Assembly (NCBI GenBank): GCA_025355505.1
Contig: JANXZM010000077.1
Span: forward strand, 51,956-115,955
Source: Acidobacteriaceae bacterium
GTDB lineage: Bacteria; Acidobacteriota; Terriglobia; Terriglobales; Acidobacteriaceae
DNA: 64,000 bases
Direction: 5' to 3'
How positions within the stretch are numbered: position 1 is the stretch's first letter; the number at the start of each line of letters is the position of its first letter. The notes beneath the pieces were generated by a model, which was given only the letters and a program-made list of their open reading frames with translations, was not told where the DNA came from and ran no database searches. Positions 40,699 through 50,895 of the stretch are shown here, one piece after another. Both the position numbers and the translations under genes were made by a program.

Positions 40699-42738
40699 TT
40701 ACATCATTCCAACTGGCGGAGCTGGTTCGCTCGGATCGCCTGCGCTGGAAAGTGGGATCCGAATCATCAGCAGCGCCAGTCCCACCATCACAGCGAGTCC
40801 CGCAAAATACGAAGGATGATTGAATATCTGCGGGATCGTCCAGTTCTTAACCTTGGCAATAGCCACGATTCCGGCCCAGACCAGGCCCATCAAAGATTCA
40901 CCCACGATCAGTCCTGAAGCCGTGAGCACTCCGGCGTTCTCCACTCGCGCCCTCTGCGCGGGATTGAAACCACGGCGATTGGCGAGCGAATCTCCGAGAG
41001 CGCGGAAAACTCCGCCGAGGAAAATTGCAAATGTCGTCTCGAAGGGCAAGTACATTCCTACCGCCACCAGCATGGGGCTGCGTACCTGCATCATGATCAT
41101 GCCAATGCCCATGAAGATGCCGACGACAACGAGAGGCCACGGCATATCGCCGCCCACCACACCCACCGCCAGCGTGGCCATCAATCCGGCCTGCGGCGCC
41201 GCGAGTTCACGGCTGCCAAAGCCAAAAGAGTTGTTCAAGAGTGCGAGGGGAAAGTACATGACCAGGCTCGCCACAACCACAGCGATCAACTCGGCCACCT
41301 GAATCTTGCGCGGCGTGCCGCCGAGAATGTAACCGACTTTGAAGTCCTGTAACAACTCACCCGCGACCGCTGAGGAAACGCAAACTACAGCCGCGACGCT
41401 CAGCACCGCAAGCACGCCAGATTTTCCAGAGACTCCCAGCGAGACCATGAGCAAGGCGGCGATCAGCAGCGTCGAGAGAGTCAATCCTGAAATCGGATTG
41501 TTCGACGAGCCAATGAAACCGACCAGATTTCCAGAAACCGTGGCGAAGAAGAAGCCGACTAAAAGCATCACGACCGCCGCAAGAATAGCCGGCCAGAACA
41601 ATCCGGTGAGGCGCACATATAACACGCACATGACCACAAACGTGATCGCAATCAAGCCGAAGACCGCTTTCGATCCCATATATTGCTCGGTTCGCGAGAG
41701 TTGCGCGCGCTGTGCCGCCGTCTGACGCAAGTCGCCAAGCGCCTTGCCCAGCCCCGCTGTCAGGCTCTTGCCCATTTTGAACAGAGTGAAAGCCGCTCCG
41801 ACGAGCATTCCGCCCACGGCGATCGGACGCACCACGAACTTCCACACCGAAATCGCCATGGTCGTCCAGTTGTCGGGCGTGTCTGCTGGGAGATATTGTT
41901 TGAGCTGCGGGCCCATAAAATACATCAGCAGCGGGACCATCAATCCCCAGGCAAGCACGCCGCCCGCGAATTGGATGGAAGCGAGCCGCAACCCGATGAT
42001 GTAACCAACTCCCAAGTATGCGGGGCTGACGCTCGGAGCGGCGAAGGTGCTGACGGCGCCGGTCGCCACGATATTCTTGCTTCCGGCAAGGCCAAGCCGG
42101 ACCTGGCTGCGCCCAAGAGTTCCCACCGCAAAATAAAAATCTTTGCCGGCGGCGAACAGCCCGAAGCTTCCGAGGATGTAAACGATTCCGCCCACACCAA
42201 TGTTCCAGAAGAGATATTTGGCAGCCTGCGCGCCGCGTTGCCCGGCCTTGTGAATCTCTGACGCCGCCACCGATTCGGGGAACGGAAGTTCGGGATCTTC
42301 CACCATGACGCGTCGCACCAGCGAAATAAAGAGGACGCCGAGAACGCTGCCCACCATGATCAAAGCCGTCGATTTCCAGTAGGAATCGAAGGACCAGAAG
42401 TTCGGCCATGCTCCCGCGAGCACGAAAGCAGGGAGGGTGAAGATCGCACCGGCGGCAATGCCTTCTCCGATCGAGCCGGCGGTTCGCGCGATATTTTCTT
42501 CGAGCAGCGTTCCCTTCCAGGCTCGCAACACGGCCATGGCGATGACCGCCGCCGGATAGGTTGCAGCGATGGTGATACCGGCGCGCAGACCGAGATAGGC
42601 ATTGGCCGCGCCCAGAACGACGGTCAGAATCAATCCGAGGAAAATGGCCCGGAACGTCAACTCCTTCATTTCCATGGTTTCCGGAACGTAGGGACGATGC
42701 TTGCGGGGGCCTTCGGTATTCGCCGCAGGGGTGCTCAT
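40699..42738 (-). CDS. OPT family oligopeptide transporter
   Basis: 679 aa, about 14-16 membrane helices. OPT features: LTFRAIFLGLILTVVLGAANAYLGLRAGIT at the N-terminus, the GSIGEGIAAGAIFTLPAF segment and LPFPESVAASEIHKAG, and a C-terminal half with PWPLVVVGIFMGIGMIMMQV. Bacterial OPTs import peptides or metal chelates by proton symport. Start MSTPAANTEGPRKHRPY at ATG 42738. Length is typical. Confidence 0.92.
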   Translation of the reverse strand: MSTPAANTEGPRKHRPYVPETMEMKELTFRAIFLGLILTVVLGAANAYLGLRAGITIAATYPAAVIAMAVLRAWKGTLLEENIARTAGSIGEGIAAGAIFTLPAFVLAGAWPNFWSFDSYWKSTALIMVGSVLGVLFISLVRRVMVEDPELPFPESVAASEIHKAGQRGAQAAKYLFWNIGVGGIVYILGSFGLFAAGKDFYFAVGTLGRSQVRLGLAGSKNIVATGAVSTFAAPSVSPAYLGVGYIIGLRLASIQFAGGVLAWGLMVPLLMYFMGPQLKQYLPADTPDNWTTMAISVWKFVVRPIAVGGMLVGAAFTLFKMGKSLTAGLGKALGDLRQTAAQRAQLSRTEQYMGSKAVFGLIAITFVVMCVLYVRLTGLFWPAILAAVVMLLVGFFFATVSGNLVGFIGSSNNPISGLTLSTLLIAALLMVSLGVSGKSGVLAVLSVAAVVCVSSAVAGELLQDFKVGYILGGTPRKIQVAELIAVVVASLVMYFPLALLNNSFGFGSRELAAPQAGLMATLAVGVVGGDMPWPLVVVGIFMGIGMIMMQVRSPMLVAVGMYLPFETTFAIFLGGVFRALGDSLANRRGFNPAQRARVENAGVLTASGLIVGESLMGLVWAGIVAIAKVKNWTIPQIFNHPSYFAGLAVMVGLALLMIRIPLSSAGDPSEPAPPVGMM

Positions 42739-42956
42739 AGGGTCCTCGTGGTCACCAGGAATTTGATTGCCGATTCACATTAGCAGAGACCGCGCACCTT
42801 AACATGCCGAAAGGCAGCTTTACAAGTGCAGCCCTCACGCAGAAAAAGGTAAGGGAGCGTGGGCCGCGTCCTTTATTCGCAACTTTTGTGCGCAACTTCT
42901 TGTTCGCAACTTTGCATCTCAACCAGGGTTAGAGAATTCCGTTCAGGAGGTATCTC

Positions 42957-43232
42957 GTGACTCCCTTTGCCAGACCCTCTTGGGGCCGGTTTTTCAAAAA
43001 ATTCCGCTGCCGGGGATGTGGCGCGCAGGAAGCATATCGCTCCCACCCTCGCGGTTTCTTTGAAAAACATGTGCTTCCGTTTTTGTTGCTGCAAACGGTC
43101 CGCTGTGGGCGCTGCGATCAACGGGCCTGCGTCTTGCGCACGATTCCAGGGCTCGAACGGGTTCAGCCGGAGCGCGAGGAGTCACAGAGTCAAGCGCAAG
43201 CCGGCTCGAAGTCCGATCGCCGCGTTGCATAG
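42957..43232 (+). CDS. Small zinc-ribbon protein
   Basis: GTG start with an AGGAGG site 6 bp upstream, a strong initiation signal. 91 aa: FRCRGCGAQEAYRSHPRGFF, then a hydrophobic FEKHVLPFLLLQTVRCGRCD with two Cys knuckles (CRGC, CGRC) about 30 residues apart, and a polar tail (about 55-91). The CxxC-EKH-LPFLLL-RCxxC layout recurs in acidobacterial orphans. Function unknown; the hydrophobic patch suggests membrane contact. The tail overlaps other frames before comF. Confidence 0.6.
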   Translation: MTPFARPSWGRFFKKFRCRGCGAQEAYRSHPRGFFEKHVLPFLLLQTVRCGRCDQRACVLRTIPGLERVQPEREESQSQAQAGSKSDRRVA

Positions 43233-43292
43233 GGAGTACACCGCGGCTATACTGGCCCAGTGTAGCCCGGCGAAGCGGCGTCGGCTTGCCGG

Positions 43293-44249
43293 GTGCGGGA
43301 GGCTGTCTTCAGCAGTAGCAGCACTGGGTTTCGAATACGCGCTGCCCAGGGCGAAGCGGCGGACCATGATTTGGCTGACCATAGGTTGGCAGAGCATGGG
43401 TTCGCGGGCTTTGCCGAGCGCGCGGCTGCGACTTTATTTTTCACGTTTTTCCCCGCCGATTGCCGTATTTGTGGTTCCCCACTGCTTAGAGTTTCCCGGC
43501 TTCCCGTTTGTCAAACTTGTTTAATCGCGCTGCGACCGCTGAAGGGGTTGTACTGCAGCGTTTGCGGAGAAGCCTTGCACGTCCCGGCCTCCGTCGTCGT
43601 CGGCGAGACCCGGTGCATGCTCTGTCAGCGCATCGATCCTCCGTTCGAGCGGGCGGTCGCGTATGGCAGCTATGACAGTGGATTGCGCGACCTGATCCAT
43701 TTGCTCAAGTTCCAGCAAGTTCGTCCGGCGGCCGCGGTTCTTGGGCGCATGCTGGCAGAGACGGTTGCCAACCTGGAGCGGGCGATGCCCGTTGGGACGA
43801 TCATGGTAGTTCCCGTTCCTCTGCATACGCGCAAGCAGGCGCAACGCGGATTCAATCAGGCGGAGATCATTGCGCGGCACGCGCTGAAACAACTGTTGCG
43901 TCCAAAAAGGTTTGAGCTGTGCACGGCAGTCCTGGTGCGCCAGCGCGAGACTGGGAGCCAGATTGGCCTGAGTCGCCATCAACGGCGCGAGAACGTGCGC
44001 GGCGCTTTCGCGGTGAGCGATCCAACGCGAATCTTGAAACGCGACATCTTACTCATAGACGATGTCCTCACTACGGGAACCACGGCCTCGGAGTGCGCGC
44101 GGGTACTTCTCCGCGCGGGCGCAGCCCGGGTGTGGGTGGCGATAGTGGCGCGGGCGTTGAAGGTGACAACTTCCGATGTCATCGTTTTGCCCGAGGATCG
44201 GTCGGAGGAGGGAAGTGAAGATCGCCTGGACGAGGCGGCTCACGGCTAG
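43293..44249 (+). CDS. comF: ComF family phosphoribosyltransferase-like protein
   Basis: 318 aa. An N-terminal Cys4 zinc ribbon ([14 protein letters not shown]; then CSVCGEAL) is followed by a PRTase domain with [20 protein letters not shown] near 248-267 and [20 protein letters not shown] near 167-186. ComF works in DNA uptake and natural transformation in other bacteria. Start at GTG 43293; the first ~45 residues are Ala-rich and not conserved, so a later start is possible. Confidence 0.9.
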   Translation: MREAVFSSSSTGFRIRAAQGEAADHDLADHRLAEHGFAGFAERAAATLFFTFFPADCRICGSPLLRVSRLPVCQTCLIALRPLKGLYCSVCGEALHVPASVVVGETRCMLCQRIDPPFERAVAYGSYDSGLRDLIHLLKFQQVRPAAAVLGRMLAETVANLERAMPVGTIMVVPVPLHTRKQAQRGFNQAEIIARHALKQLLRPKRFELCTAVLVRQRETGSQIGLSRHQRRENVRGAFAVSDPTRILKRDILLIDDVLTTGTTASECARVLLRAGAARVWVAIVARALKVTTSDVIVLPEDRSEEGSEDRLDEAAHG

Positions 44250-44254
44250 AAATT

Positions 44255-44863
44255 ATGTCGTTGCGATTACACGACTTCGGTGGAAGCATGCGGCCGCACC
44301 TTCCGGCGGCGATGCTTGCCTCCGGCATGCATTCCGGAAGTGATGGCCATGCGCTGCATCAGCCGGTCCTGGTGTTGAACGCATCCTACGAGCCGATCAA
44401 TGTCTGTGCCGCGCGCCGGGCGATTGTGCTGGTGCTGAAGGGTGTTGCCATGACCGAAGAAGAAAACGGACACTTCCTGCACGCCGCCCGCATCGCCCTG
44501 CGCGTGCCCTCGGTGATCCGCTTGCTGGAGTATCGCCGCATCCCGCATCAGTCGCGCGCGCTGTCCCGGAAAAACATTCTCTTGCGCGACCGCAACACCT
44601 GCCAGTATTGCAGCGTTACTATTCCCGCTGGCGAGCTCACGCTCGACCATGTGATTCCGCGCTCGCGCGGCGGCCTCTCCACCTGGGAGAACCTCGTTGC
44701 CTGCTGCCACCCCTGCAACCGCCGCAAAGGTAACCAACTCCCGCACGAAGCCAACATGAAGCCCTCGCGCGAACCGCGCTCCTTCAATCTCCACACCAGC
44801 CGCCACATCATGCGCCTGATGGGGCACTCGGATGATAAGTGGAGGAAGTATTTATTTTATTAA
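44255..44863 (+). CDS. HNH endonuclease
   Basis: 202 aa. HNH nuclease domain near 100-160: [31 protein letters not shown], and [19 protein letters not shown] with two CxxC knuckles (CQYC, CHPC) and the catalytic His in LDHV. The N-terminal [21 protein letters not shown] is the form seen in stand-alone HNH proteins of many bacteria. Starts 6 bp after comF, so likely in one operon with it. Role unknown; possibly DNA repair or processing. Confidence 0.93.
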   Translation: MSLRLHDFGGSMRPHLPAAMLASGMHSGSDGHALHQPVLVLNASYEPINVCAARRAIVLVLKGVAMTEEENGHFLHAARIALRVPSVIRLLEYRRIPHQSRALSRKNILLRDRNTCQYCSVTIPAGELTLDHVIPRSRGGLSTWENLVACCHPCNRRKGNQLPHEANMKPSREPRSFNLHTSRHIMRLMGHSDDKWRKYLFY

Positions 44864-44962
44864 AAGTTTAAGGTTTCAATGAACCACGGGCCCTCAAATG
44901 CCAATTGCTCCGTCGGAGCGGACGATACCTGCTTCCGCTCCACGAAACTCTGAAGCCTGGCC

Positions 44963-45853
44963 TTATTGCGGCTTCCGCGGTTCAAGCGGCTTCTGATCTT
45001 CAGGTTTCGGCTCAGCCTTCTGCACTTCTTGTCCTTCGTAGGTGATCTTCGATTTTGATCCAAAGCGCTTGTAGTTCGTGTACTTGATGATCTCGCGGAT
45101 CTTGATGTCGCCCATGGAGAACTTCAGCGTATCCTCGGCGCGCGTGTAGGTGGGGAACCAGTACTGGCCGTCAATCTGTTCGCGCCAGGTGGTGAATTTG
45201 GGGAACAGGTTCTCGTTGCCCTTCTTCTTCCGGATGTCGGGTACGGTTTTGCCGAAAGTTTCCACGATCTGAAAATCCTTATTGTCCACCCAGATTCGGC
45301 CCTGGAAATAGCGCTTCTTGCCGACAATCTGCTTGGGGGCAATATCGAAAACATAGGTGTTCAGTTCGTCCTGTTTTTGCTGGCCGACATACAGAATGTC
45401 GTACTCCCCGATTTCATCCGACGTCAAAACAAACGGGAGGCGGTTCTCAATGTCATCAAAATCTTCTTCGGTCATCTGCAGGCGCTGCAAGGTGGGCTGT
45501 GGCGCGAAAACCACGTTCTTGATCTTGCGTCCCTTGTCGTCGAAGGTCACGTCGAATACTTGCTGGTAGTTGCCGTCCGGCGTGTCGCCGTCGAGTGTCA
45601 TGACCTTGACGTCCTGCCGGTAGGTGTATTGATCGCGCGCCTCCTTGAACTCTTTCTCCTTGATGGAGAAGCGCTTGATGATTTGCTCGACCGTGATTCC
45701 CTTAGGCTCGGACTTGTCGAGCGTGCCTTCCTGCGCGCGTGCCACCTGGGGCACCATGATGATAGGCAACAGGGCGCTAAACAGTGCGGCCAGGGAAAGA
45801 AGCAAGGGGAACGTCAACCGCGCAGGTCGGGACAGGAATCTCATAAACCTCAT
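44963..45853 (-). CDS. LolA-like outer-membrane lipoprotein-sorting protein
   Basis: 296 aa with an N-terminal signal peptide (FPLLLSLAALFSALLPIIM; cleavage near VARAQ). The mature part has the all-beta pattern of LolA/LppX folds: YVGQQKQDELNTYVFDIAP, RYFQGRIWVDNKDFQIVETF and YWFPTYTRAEDTLKFSMGDI. The C-terminus is Glu/Lys/Pro-rich. LolA carries lipoproteins across the periplasm; this longer form may bind other lipids. Confidence 0.72.
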   Translation of the reverse strand: MRFMRFLSRPARLTFPLLLSLAALFSALLPIIMVPQVARAQEGTLDKSEPKGITVEQIIKRFSIKEKEFKEARDQYTYRQDVKVMTLDGDTPDGNYQQVFDVTFDDKGRKIKNVVFAPQPTLQRLQMTEEDFDDIENRLPFVLTSDEIGEYDILYVGQQKQDELNTYVFDIAPKQIVGKKRYFQGRIWVDNKDFQIVETFGKTVPDIRKKKGNENLFPKFTTWREQIDGQYWFPTYTRAEDTLKFSMGDIKIREIIKYTNYKRFGSKSKITYEGQEVQKAEPKPEDQKPLEPRKPQ

Positions 45854-45992
45854 TCTAACGAAAAAAACCCGGAAACATTAACCGCAGCCTCCACCCCCAA
45901 AGCCGCCGTGCAAACAGCCCGTTGGAGGGGGTGGAAGACTGCAGTTCTGCCTATTTCATTGGATGCGGCAGGCTTCGCAAGGTTTGCAGCAT

Positions 45993-46796
45993 TTACTTTT
46001 CTTTACCTGCGGGCACATTCCGCATGGCCTTCGCCATTCCCCACTCGACCAATCCTGGAAATAGCTGGTACAGCTTGATGACTGGAATCATGGTCCAAGG
46101 CACGACGACCTCGCGCTTTTTCTTGCGATAGCCGCGATAGGCCGCGTGCGCCACTCGTTCCGCCGTAATGCCGCGCACCGATTGCGGGCGGATGTTGCCT
46201 TGACGGTTGGCAACCACGTGCTCGCCGAATTCGGTGCGCACGTAGCCGGGGCAGACGGTCAGCACCTGGATGTTGTCGCGTTTCAATTCAAGCCGCGCGC
46301 CTTTGCCGATAGCGTTCATGGCGAACTTGCTGGCGGAGTACAAAGCCATAAACGGCACCGGAATATGTCCGGCAACGCTCGAAATGTTGATGATGGTCCC
46401 GCCGCCTTCCTCGCGCATGGCGGGTACCACCGCTTGCATGCAGGCAATCGCGCCGAAAAAATTGGTCTCGAACAATTCGCGCAATACCGGCGTCTCCATG
46501 TCAGCGACCGATTCGCGGATGCCCACGCCCGCGTTGTTCACCCACACATCCACGCGGTCAAAGTGGTGCAGCGTCAGTGCCAGCGCGCGGCCGATTTCTT
46601 CGCGATTGCGAACATCGCAGGCCAGGGCGAGCGTGCGGTCCGTGTGGCCAACGCGGTGGCGAGCCGTCTCGGCGCGACCGGCATCGCGCGACAGCAACAC
46701 CACGCTGGCGCCTTCGTCGGCAAACACTTTGGCAATCGCTTCCCCAATCCCCATGGAAGCCCCGGTCACCACCACGACTTTCCCTGCCATATCCAT
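45993..46796 (-). CDS. Short-chain dehydrogenase/reductase
   Basis: 267 aa, classical SDR. NAD(P) motif VVVTGASMGIGEAIA at 8-22, NNAG motif VWVNNAGVG, and catalytic Ser in NISSVAGH with YSASKFAMNA giving Tyr and Lys of YxxxK. The C-terminus (PWTMIPVIKLYQLFPGLVEW) is hydrophobic and may touch the membrane. Start at ATG 46796 (MDMAGK); upstream codons run through a family A repeat. Substrate unknown. Confidence 0.93.
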   Translation of the reverse strand: MDMAGKVVVVTGASMGIGEAIAKVFADEGASVVLLSRDAGRAETARHRVGHTDRTLALACDVRNREEIGRALALTLHHFDRVDVWVNNAGVGIRESVADMETPVLRELFETNFFGAIACMQAVVPAMREEGGGTIINISSVAGHIPVPFMALYSASKFAMNAIGKGARLELKRDNIQVLTVCPGYVRTEFGEHVVANRQGNIRPQSVRGITAERVAHAAYRGYRKKKREVVVPWTMIPVIKLYQLFPGLVEWGMAKAMRNVPAGKEK

Positions 46797-46853
46797 GGCG
46801 ACTCTTGTATCGCCTTGAAGCAGGCAAGTCAATGCACCAATTCCAAAGTTTTT

Positions 46854-46895
46854 GGGGTGCCCCGTTCCTTGCGTTCGTTGCAAGGGGCGGGTGCC
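46854..46895. repeat. Family A palindromic repeat
   Basis: GGGGTGCCCCGTTCCTTGCG, TTCG loop, then CAAGGGGCGGGTGCC, in the spacer between the divergent SDR and LON genes. Confidence 0.8.
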
Positions 46896-46975
46896 TGTAC
46901 AATTGCGCCGCTCGACTGGTACCACAGCGCCCAGCACCGCCGCGCTAGCGTAAAATCGTCTGCACTGGAGCTGCC

Positions 46976-47560
46976 GTGAATTCGCTGTTGCCCATCTTCC
47001 CGCTCGATCTGGTGCTGCTGCCCGGCGTGCCACTGCCGCTGCACATCTTTGAACCGCGGTATAAGAAGATGATCGCGGAATGCCTGGAACAGAACAAACC
47101 ATTTGGCGTGGTGCGGGCGTCTTCCGATGGAGTCGCCGACATCGGTTGCACGGCGGAGATCATGTCAGTGACTAAGAAATATGACGATGGGCGCATGGAC
47201 ATCCTGACGCGCGGGGTCGAGCGCTTTGAAGTGATCCAGGTCAACGAAGATCGAGAGTTCTTGCAGGCCGAGATTGCGGTGGTTGAAGACGAGCCCGAAA
47301 AGCCGGCAGCGCAGATGGTGACGCAGGCCGTGCGCTTGCACGCGGAGATATCGAAACTGGCCGGAGCAGAGTCCTCCGGGCCCGACCAGCACGCCCGCAA
47401 TCTTTCTTTCTTGCTGGCCGGATCGCTTCCGCTCGACCTCGACTTCAAGCAGAGCCTGCTCTCGACTCTGTCGGAAGCAAAACGTCTGGAGGCGGTAATC
47501 GGCTATCTCGAAGCGATTCTGCCCGGTCTGCGCCGAGCGGCGAAGGCGCGCTGGAACTGA
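46976..47560 (+). CDS. LON substrate-binding domain protein
   Basis: 194 aa that match the N-terminal domain of Lon proteases alone: LPIFPLDLVLLPGVPLPLHIFEPRYKKMI at 5-33, then EIMSVTKKYDDGRMDILTRG. No ATPase or protease domain follows. Stand-alone LON domains are common in bacteria; a substrate-binding or regulatory role is presumed. GTG start at 46976. Confidence 0.92.
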   Translation: MNSLLPIFPLDLVLLPGVPLPLHIFEPRYKKMIAECLEQNKPFGVVRASSDGVADIGCTAEIMSVTKKYDDGRMDILTRGVERFEVIQVNEDREFLQAEIAVVEDEPEKPAAQMVTQAVRLHAEISKLAGAESSGPDQHARNLSFLLAGSLPLDLDFKQSLLSTLSEAKRLEAVIGYLEAILPGLRRAAKARWN

Positions 47561-47864
47561 ACTGCTTTTGCGGTGGCTTTAGCGAAACGAACAGAGAGCG
47601 TTGCCGGGCGCGGAAAACTAAAGAGGAAATCCACAGAGGAAATTCGAGAAAAGTGCGGTACGGTTTCTTCTGTGTCCCTCTGTGTCCCTCTGTGCCCCTG
47701 TGGTAAAGCCCTGAGTCGGCCTCCCCTCAACCCCGGCTTTTTCACACCAGCCTGCAGACTTCCGTAGCGCGACAAAGTATCTTTTCCGCCGCTCATCTGA
47801 CCAACCAGCTACCGATGCGGCGGTATAATCCGCGTGAGGCTGTTTTCTTTGGGGGGTTCCCACC
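47561..47864. other. Spacer of about 300 bp with a family B repeat
   Basis: Family B element at 47629-47707 (GAAATCCACAGAGGAAATTC facing TGTGTCCCTCTGTGCCCCTG and TGGTAAA). No gene seen; the promoter for the AAA+ gene should be in the right-hand part. Confidence 0.6.
47629..47707. repeat. Family B palindromic repeat
   Basis: Arms as described for 47561-47864; the TGTGTCCCTC unit is repeated twice in tandem, a small length variation within the element. Confidence 0.75.
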
Positions 47865-49364
47865 ATGAGTGTTGCCCGGACTCTCGGCGAGTTGCGCCAA
47901 AGTCCTTTCACTGAACAGCGTCTCGGTTCGCGGCGGGTCAAAGATGAGCTGCGCGAGAACCTGATGGCGCGGCTGCGCGAAGGCAGCCCGATATTTCCGG
48001 GCATCGTGGGATACGACGACACGGTGGTGCCCCAGATTGTGAACGCGATCCTCTCGCGGCATAATTTTATTCTCCTCGGATTGCGTGGACAGGCGAAGAG
48101 CCGGATTCTAAGGGCGCTGACCGCGCTGCTTGATCCGCAAATGCCATACCTGGCGGGCTGCGAAATTCACGATAACCCGTATGCTCCCATCTGCCGGCGA
48201 TGCCGCGAACTGGTTGCGAAAGAAGCAGACGCCTCGCCCATTGCCTGGCTGACGCCCGACCACCGCTATGTAGAGAAGCTGGCCACGCCGGATGTCACCA
48301 TCGCGGACCTGATCGGCGATATCGATCCGATCAAGGCGGCGCGTGGTGGGCACGAGCTATCCAGCGAGTTCACCGTGCACTACGGCCTGCTGCCTCGCGC
48401 CAATCGTGGAATTTTTGCCATTAACGAGTTGCCGGATCTCGCCGGCAAGATTCAGGTCGGACTCTTCAACATCATGCAGGAAGGCGACGTGCAGATTAAG
48501 GGCTATCCGATCCGGCTGCCGCTGGATGTCGCGCTTGTGTTCAGCGCCAACCCGGAGGACTACACTGCGCGCGGCAAGATCATTACGCCGCTGAAGGATC
48601 GCATCGGGTCGGAGATCCGCACACATTACCCGGCCACGGTGGAAGAAGGGATGGCGATTACCGCGCAGGAAGCATGGCTTGATCGCAAGAATGAGCGCGA
48701 CGGCTCACCGCTGCATATTCCGAAGTATGTGCAGGAAGTGATCGAGCGCATCGCTTTCGCGGCGCGCGACGACAAGAAGATCGACAAGCGGTCGGGCGTC
48801 AGCCAGCGGCTGCCCATTTCGGCCATCGAGAACGTGGTTTCAAATGCCGAGCGGCGCGCGCTTACCCATCGGGAGAAATTGATCGTGCCCCGCATCAGCG
48901 ACATCTACGCAGCCCTGCCTGCGATCACGGGCAAGCTCGAACTGGAGTACGAAGGCGAGATGAAGGGTGCGGACTACGTGAGCCGCGAGCTGATCCGGAC
49001 CGCGGTCGCGAAGACGTTTGATACTTATCTTCACGGCGTCAACATGAATCAGGTGGTGCAGTGGTTCGATCTGGGCGGCGAAATTCACCTCGGCGATAAT
49101 GCCGGAGCCAAGGAAGTGCTCCAGGGCCTGAGCCAGATTCAGGGGCTGATGGAAAAACTCGGCAAGCTGAACGTGAACGCGAAAGACAGCGCCGGGATGC
49201 AAGTGTCAGCGGCGGAGTTCGTCCTGGAAGGCCTGCACGCGCACAAGAAAATCGGACGCAATGAGGAGCGCGTGTTTACGGCGGGCGAGAAGCAGCCGAA
49301 AAAGCAGGAGCGGGTGTATGAGCCGGAAGAGCCGGGGTTTGGACGGAAGCGTGGATTTAATTAG
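47865..49364 (+). CDS. MoxR/Mg-chelatase-like AAA+ ATPase
   Basis: 499 aa. The AAA+ core has Walker A GLRGQAKSR near 73-81, Walker B-like GIFAINELPDLAGKIQVGLF near 184-203 (NELPDL) and sensor 1 ALVFSANPEDYTARG near 223-237, as in ChlI/BchI and MoxR families. A Cys-rich insert (CEIHDNPYAPICRRCRELVA) follows the first strands and may bind zinc. The C-terminal ~150 residues are a lid and tail of unknown role. It pairs with the downstream VWA protein, a known ATPase/VWA chaperone pair for metal insertion or remodelling. Confidence 0.9.
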   Translation: MSVARTLGELRQSPFTEQRLGSRRVKDELRENLMARLREGSPIFPGIVGYDDTVVPQIVNAILSRHNFILLGLRGQAKSRILRALTALLDPQMPYLAGCEIHDNPYAPICRRCRELVAKEADASPIAWLTPDHRYVEKLATPDVTIADLIGDIDPIKAARGGHELSSEFTVHYGLLPRANRGIFAINELPDLAGKIQVGLFNIMQEGDVQIKGYPIRLPLDVALVFSANPEDYTARGKIITPLKDRIGSEIRTHYPATVEEGMAITAQEAWLDRKNERDGSPLHIPKYVQEVIERIAFAARDDKKIDKRSGVSQRLPISAIENVVSNAERRALTHREKLIVPRISDIYAALPAITGKLELEYEGEMKGADYVSRELIRTAVAKTFDTYLHGVNMNQVVQWFDLGGEIHLGDNAGAKEVLQGLSQIQGLMEKLGKLNVNAKDSAGMQVSAAEFVLEGLHAHKKIGRNEERVFTAGEKQPKKQERVYEPEEPGFGRKRGFN

Positions 49365-49471
49365 CTGCCAGTCGCCGGCTATCGGTACAAGCGGTTTCGA
49401 AGTTATTGACGCGACACCCTGAGCAGTGAGTGTCCATTGAATTTCGATGGCTCTGACTGAAAGCTGCTTTT

Positions 49472-50710
49472 ATGAAACGCATTCGCTACTCCAAATACGT
49501 TTCCGACCCGGCCGGCGACATGAGCATGGAGGATCTGCTCAGCGCGCTCTCGGACTATTTCCTGCAAAGCGGATTCGACGGCAATTTCTGGCAAGAGCTG
49601 CCGGAGGGCGAGCAGACTCTCGATGAGTTACGCAGTGCGCTTGAACAAGCGCTGCTCAACAGCGAGATGTTTGACGAAGAAATGCGCGACCGGCTGCGGC
49701 AAATGCAGATGGAGGGTGAATTTGAAGAGCTGATCGAGAAGCTGATTGAGCGGATGCAGCAGGAAGACTACATATCCATCGATCAACCGCACGATCCGTC
49801 GAAGCATTCAAGCGTCGGCGGGCAGGTCGGCGATGCGCAGCAGCAGGCGAAGTTCGAGATCACCGACAAGAGTCTCGACTTCCTGGGATTCAAAGCGCTG
49901 CGCGATCTGCTCGGGTCGCTCGGCAAGTCGAGTTTTGGACGTCATGACACGCGCGACATGGCGACGGGCATCGAAGCGAGCGGCGCTACGAAGCAATACG
50001 AATTTGGTGACACCATGAACCTCGATATCACGGCGACGCTTTCGTCGGCCATTCAGCGCGAAGGGCTCGGGCTTCCTCTGAACCTCGAATACAGCGACTT
50101 GCAGGTGCATCAGTGCGAGTACCAGTCGTCGTGCGCAACCGTGCTGATGCTCGACTGTTCGCATTCGATGATTCTGTATGGCGAAGACCGCTTCACTCCG
50201 GCGAAGAAAGTTGCCATGGCCCTGTCGCAGCTGATTCGCACGCAGTATCCCGGAGACTCGTTGTCGCTCGTGCTGTTTCACGATTCGGCCGAAGAAGTTC
50301 CGCTCTCCCAACTGGCAAGGGTGAAGGTTGGGCCGTACTACACCAACACCCGCGAGGGCCTCCGCTTGGCGCAACGCATCCTGCAGCGCCAGCGCAAGGA
50401 TATGAAGCAGATCGTCATGATCACCGACGGCAAGCCTTCCGCGCTCACCCTTGAAGACGGGCGCATTTATAAGAACGCGTTCGGGCTCGATCCGCTGGTG
50501 GTCAGCCAGACGCTCGAAGAAGTTTCGAAGTGCAAGCGTGCGGGCGTGCTGATCAATACGTTCATGCTGGCGTCCGACTATGGGCTGGTGCAGTTCGTCC
50601 AGAAGGTGACTGAGATGTGCCGCGGCAAGGCCTACTTCACGACGCCGTACACGCTCGGCCAGTATTTGCTGATGGATTACATGTCGCGGAAGACGAAGAC
50701 CATTCACTAG
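49472..50710 (+). CDS. VWA domain protein (partner of the AAA+ ATPase)
   Basis: 412 aa. An N-terminal acidic helical region covers 1-100 ([20 protein letters not shown]). The VWA domain is at about 205-400, with MIDAS motif DCSHS near 227 ([12 protein letters not shown]), and later [15 protein letters not shown]. Such proteins pair with MoxR-type AAA+ ATPases and act as substrate adaptors, using a metal at the MIDAS. On the same strand, 107 bp after the AAA+ gene. Confidence 0.9.
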   Translation: MKRIRYSKYVSDPAGDMSMEDLLSALSDYFLQSGFDGNFWQELPEGEQTLDELRSALEQALLNSEMFDEEMRDRLRQMQMEGEFEELIEKLIERMQQEDYISIDQPHDPSKHSSVGGQVGDAQQQAKFEITDKSLDFLGFKALRDLLGSLGKSSFGRHDTRDMATGIEASGATKQYEFGDTMNLDITATLSSAIQREGLGLPLNLEYSDLQVHQCEYQSSCATVLMLDCSHSMILYGEDRFTPAKKVAMALSQLIRTQYPGDSLSLVLFHDSAEEVPLSQLARVKVGPYYTNTREGLRLAQRILQRQRKDMKQIVMITDGKPSALTLEDGRIYKNAFGLDPLVVSQTLEEVSKCKRAGVLINTFMLASDYGLVQFVQKVTEMCRGKAYFTTPYTLGQYLLMDYMSRKTKTIH

Positions 50711-50740
50711 CGGGCAACTACTTCGGTAGAAGGAAAACCA

Positions 50741-50790
50741 GGGGTGCCCCACTCATTCGCGTTCTTTGTGTCTTTGCGAATGAGTGGGAC
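50741..50790. repeat. Family A palindromic repeat
   Basis: GGGGTGCCCCACTCATTCGC faces GCGAATGAGTGGGAC across GTTCTTTGTGTCTTT. In the spacer after the VWA gene. Confidence 0.85.
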
Positions 50791-50895
50791 TGCGGCCCAG
50801 TCGCCAGAGGTCGGAATACAGAAGTAGCGCCATGAGGGCCAGTCCCGGTGCAGCTTCGATGTAAGATCGCTGTAGGATATCCGTTTGGAGATGTT

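Noticed and set aside
43233..43292. Fusion of the zinc-ribbon frame or a second overlapping frame (42967-43524) as one gene
   Set aside because: The alternative frame lacks a ribosome site and Cys knuckles; the GTG at 42957 has a perfect AGGAGG.
10110..47707. CRISPR array from the recurring ACCACARAGG repeats
   Set aside because: Copies are single, kilobases apart, and palindromic; there is no regular repeat-spacer array and no cas gene.
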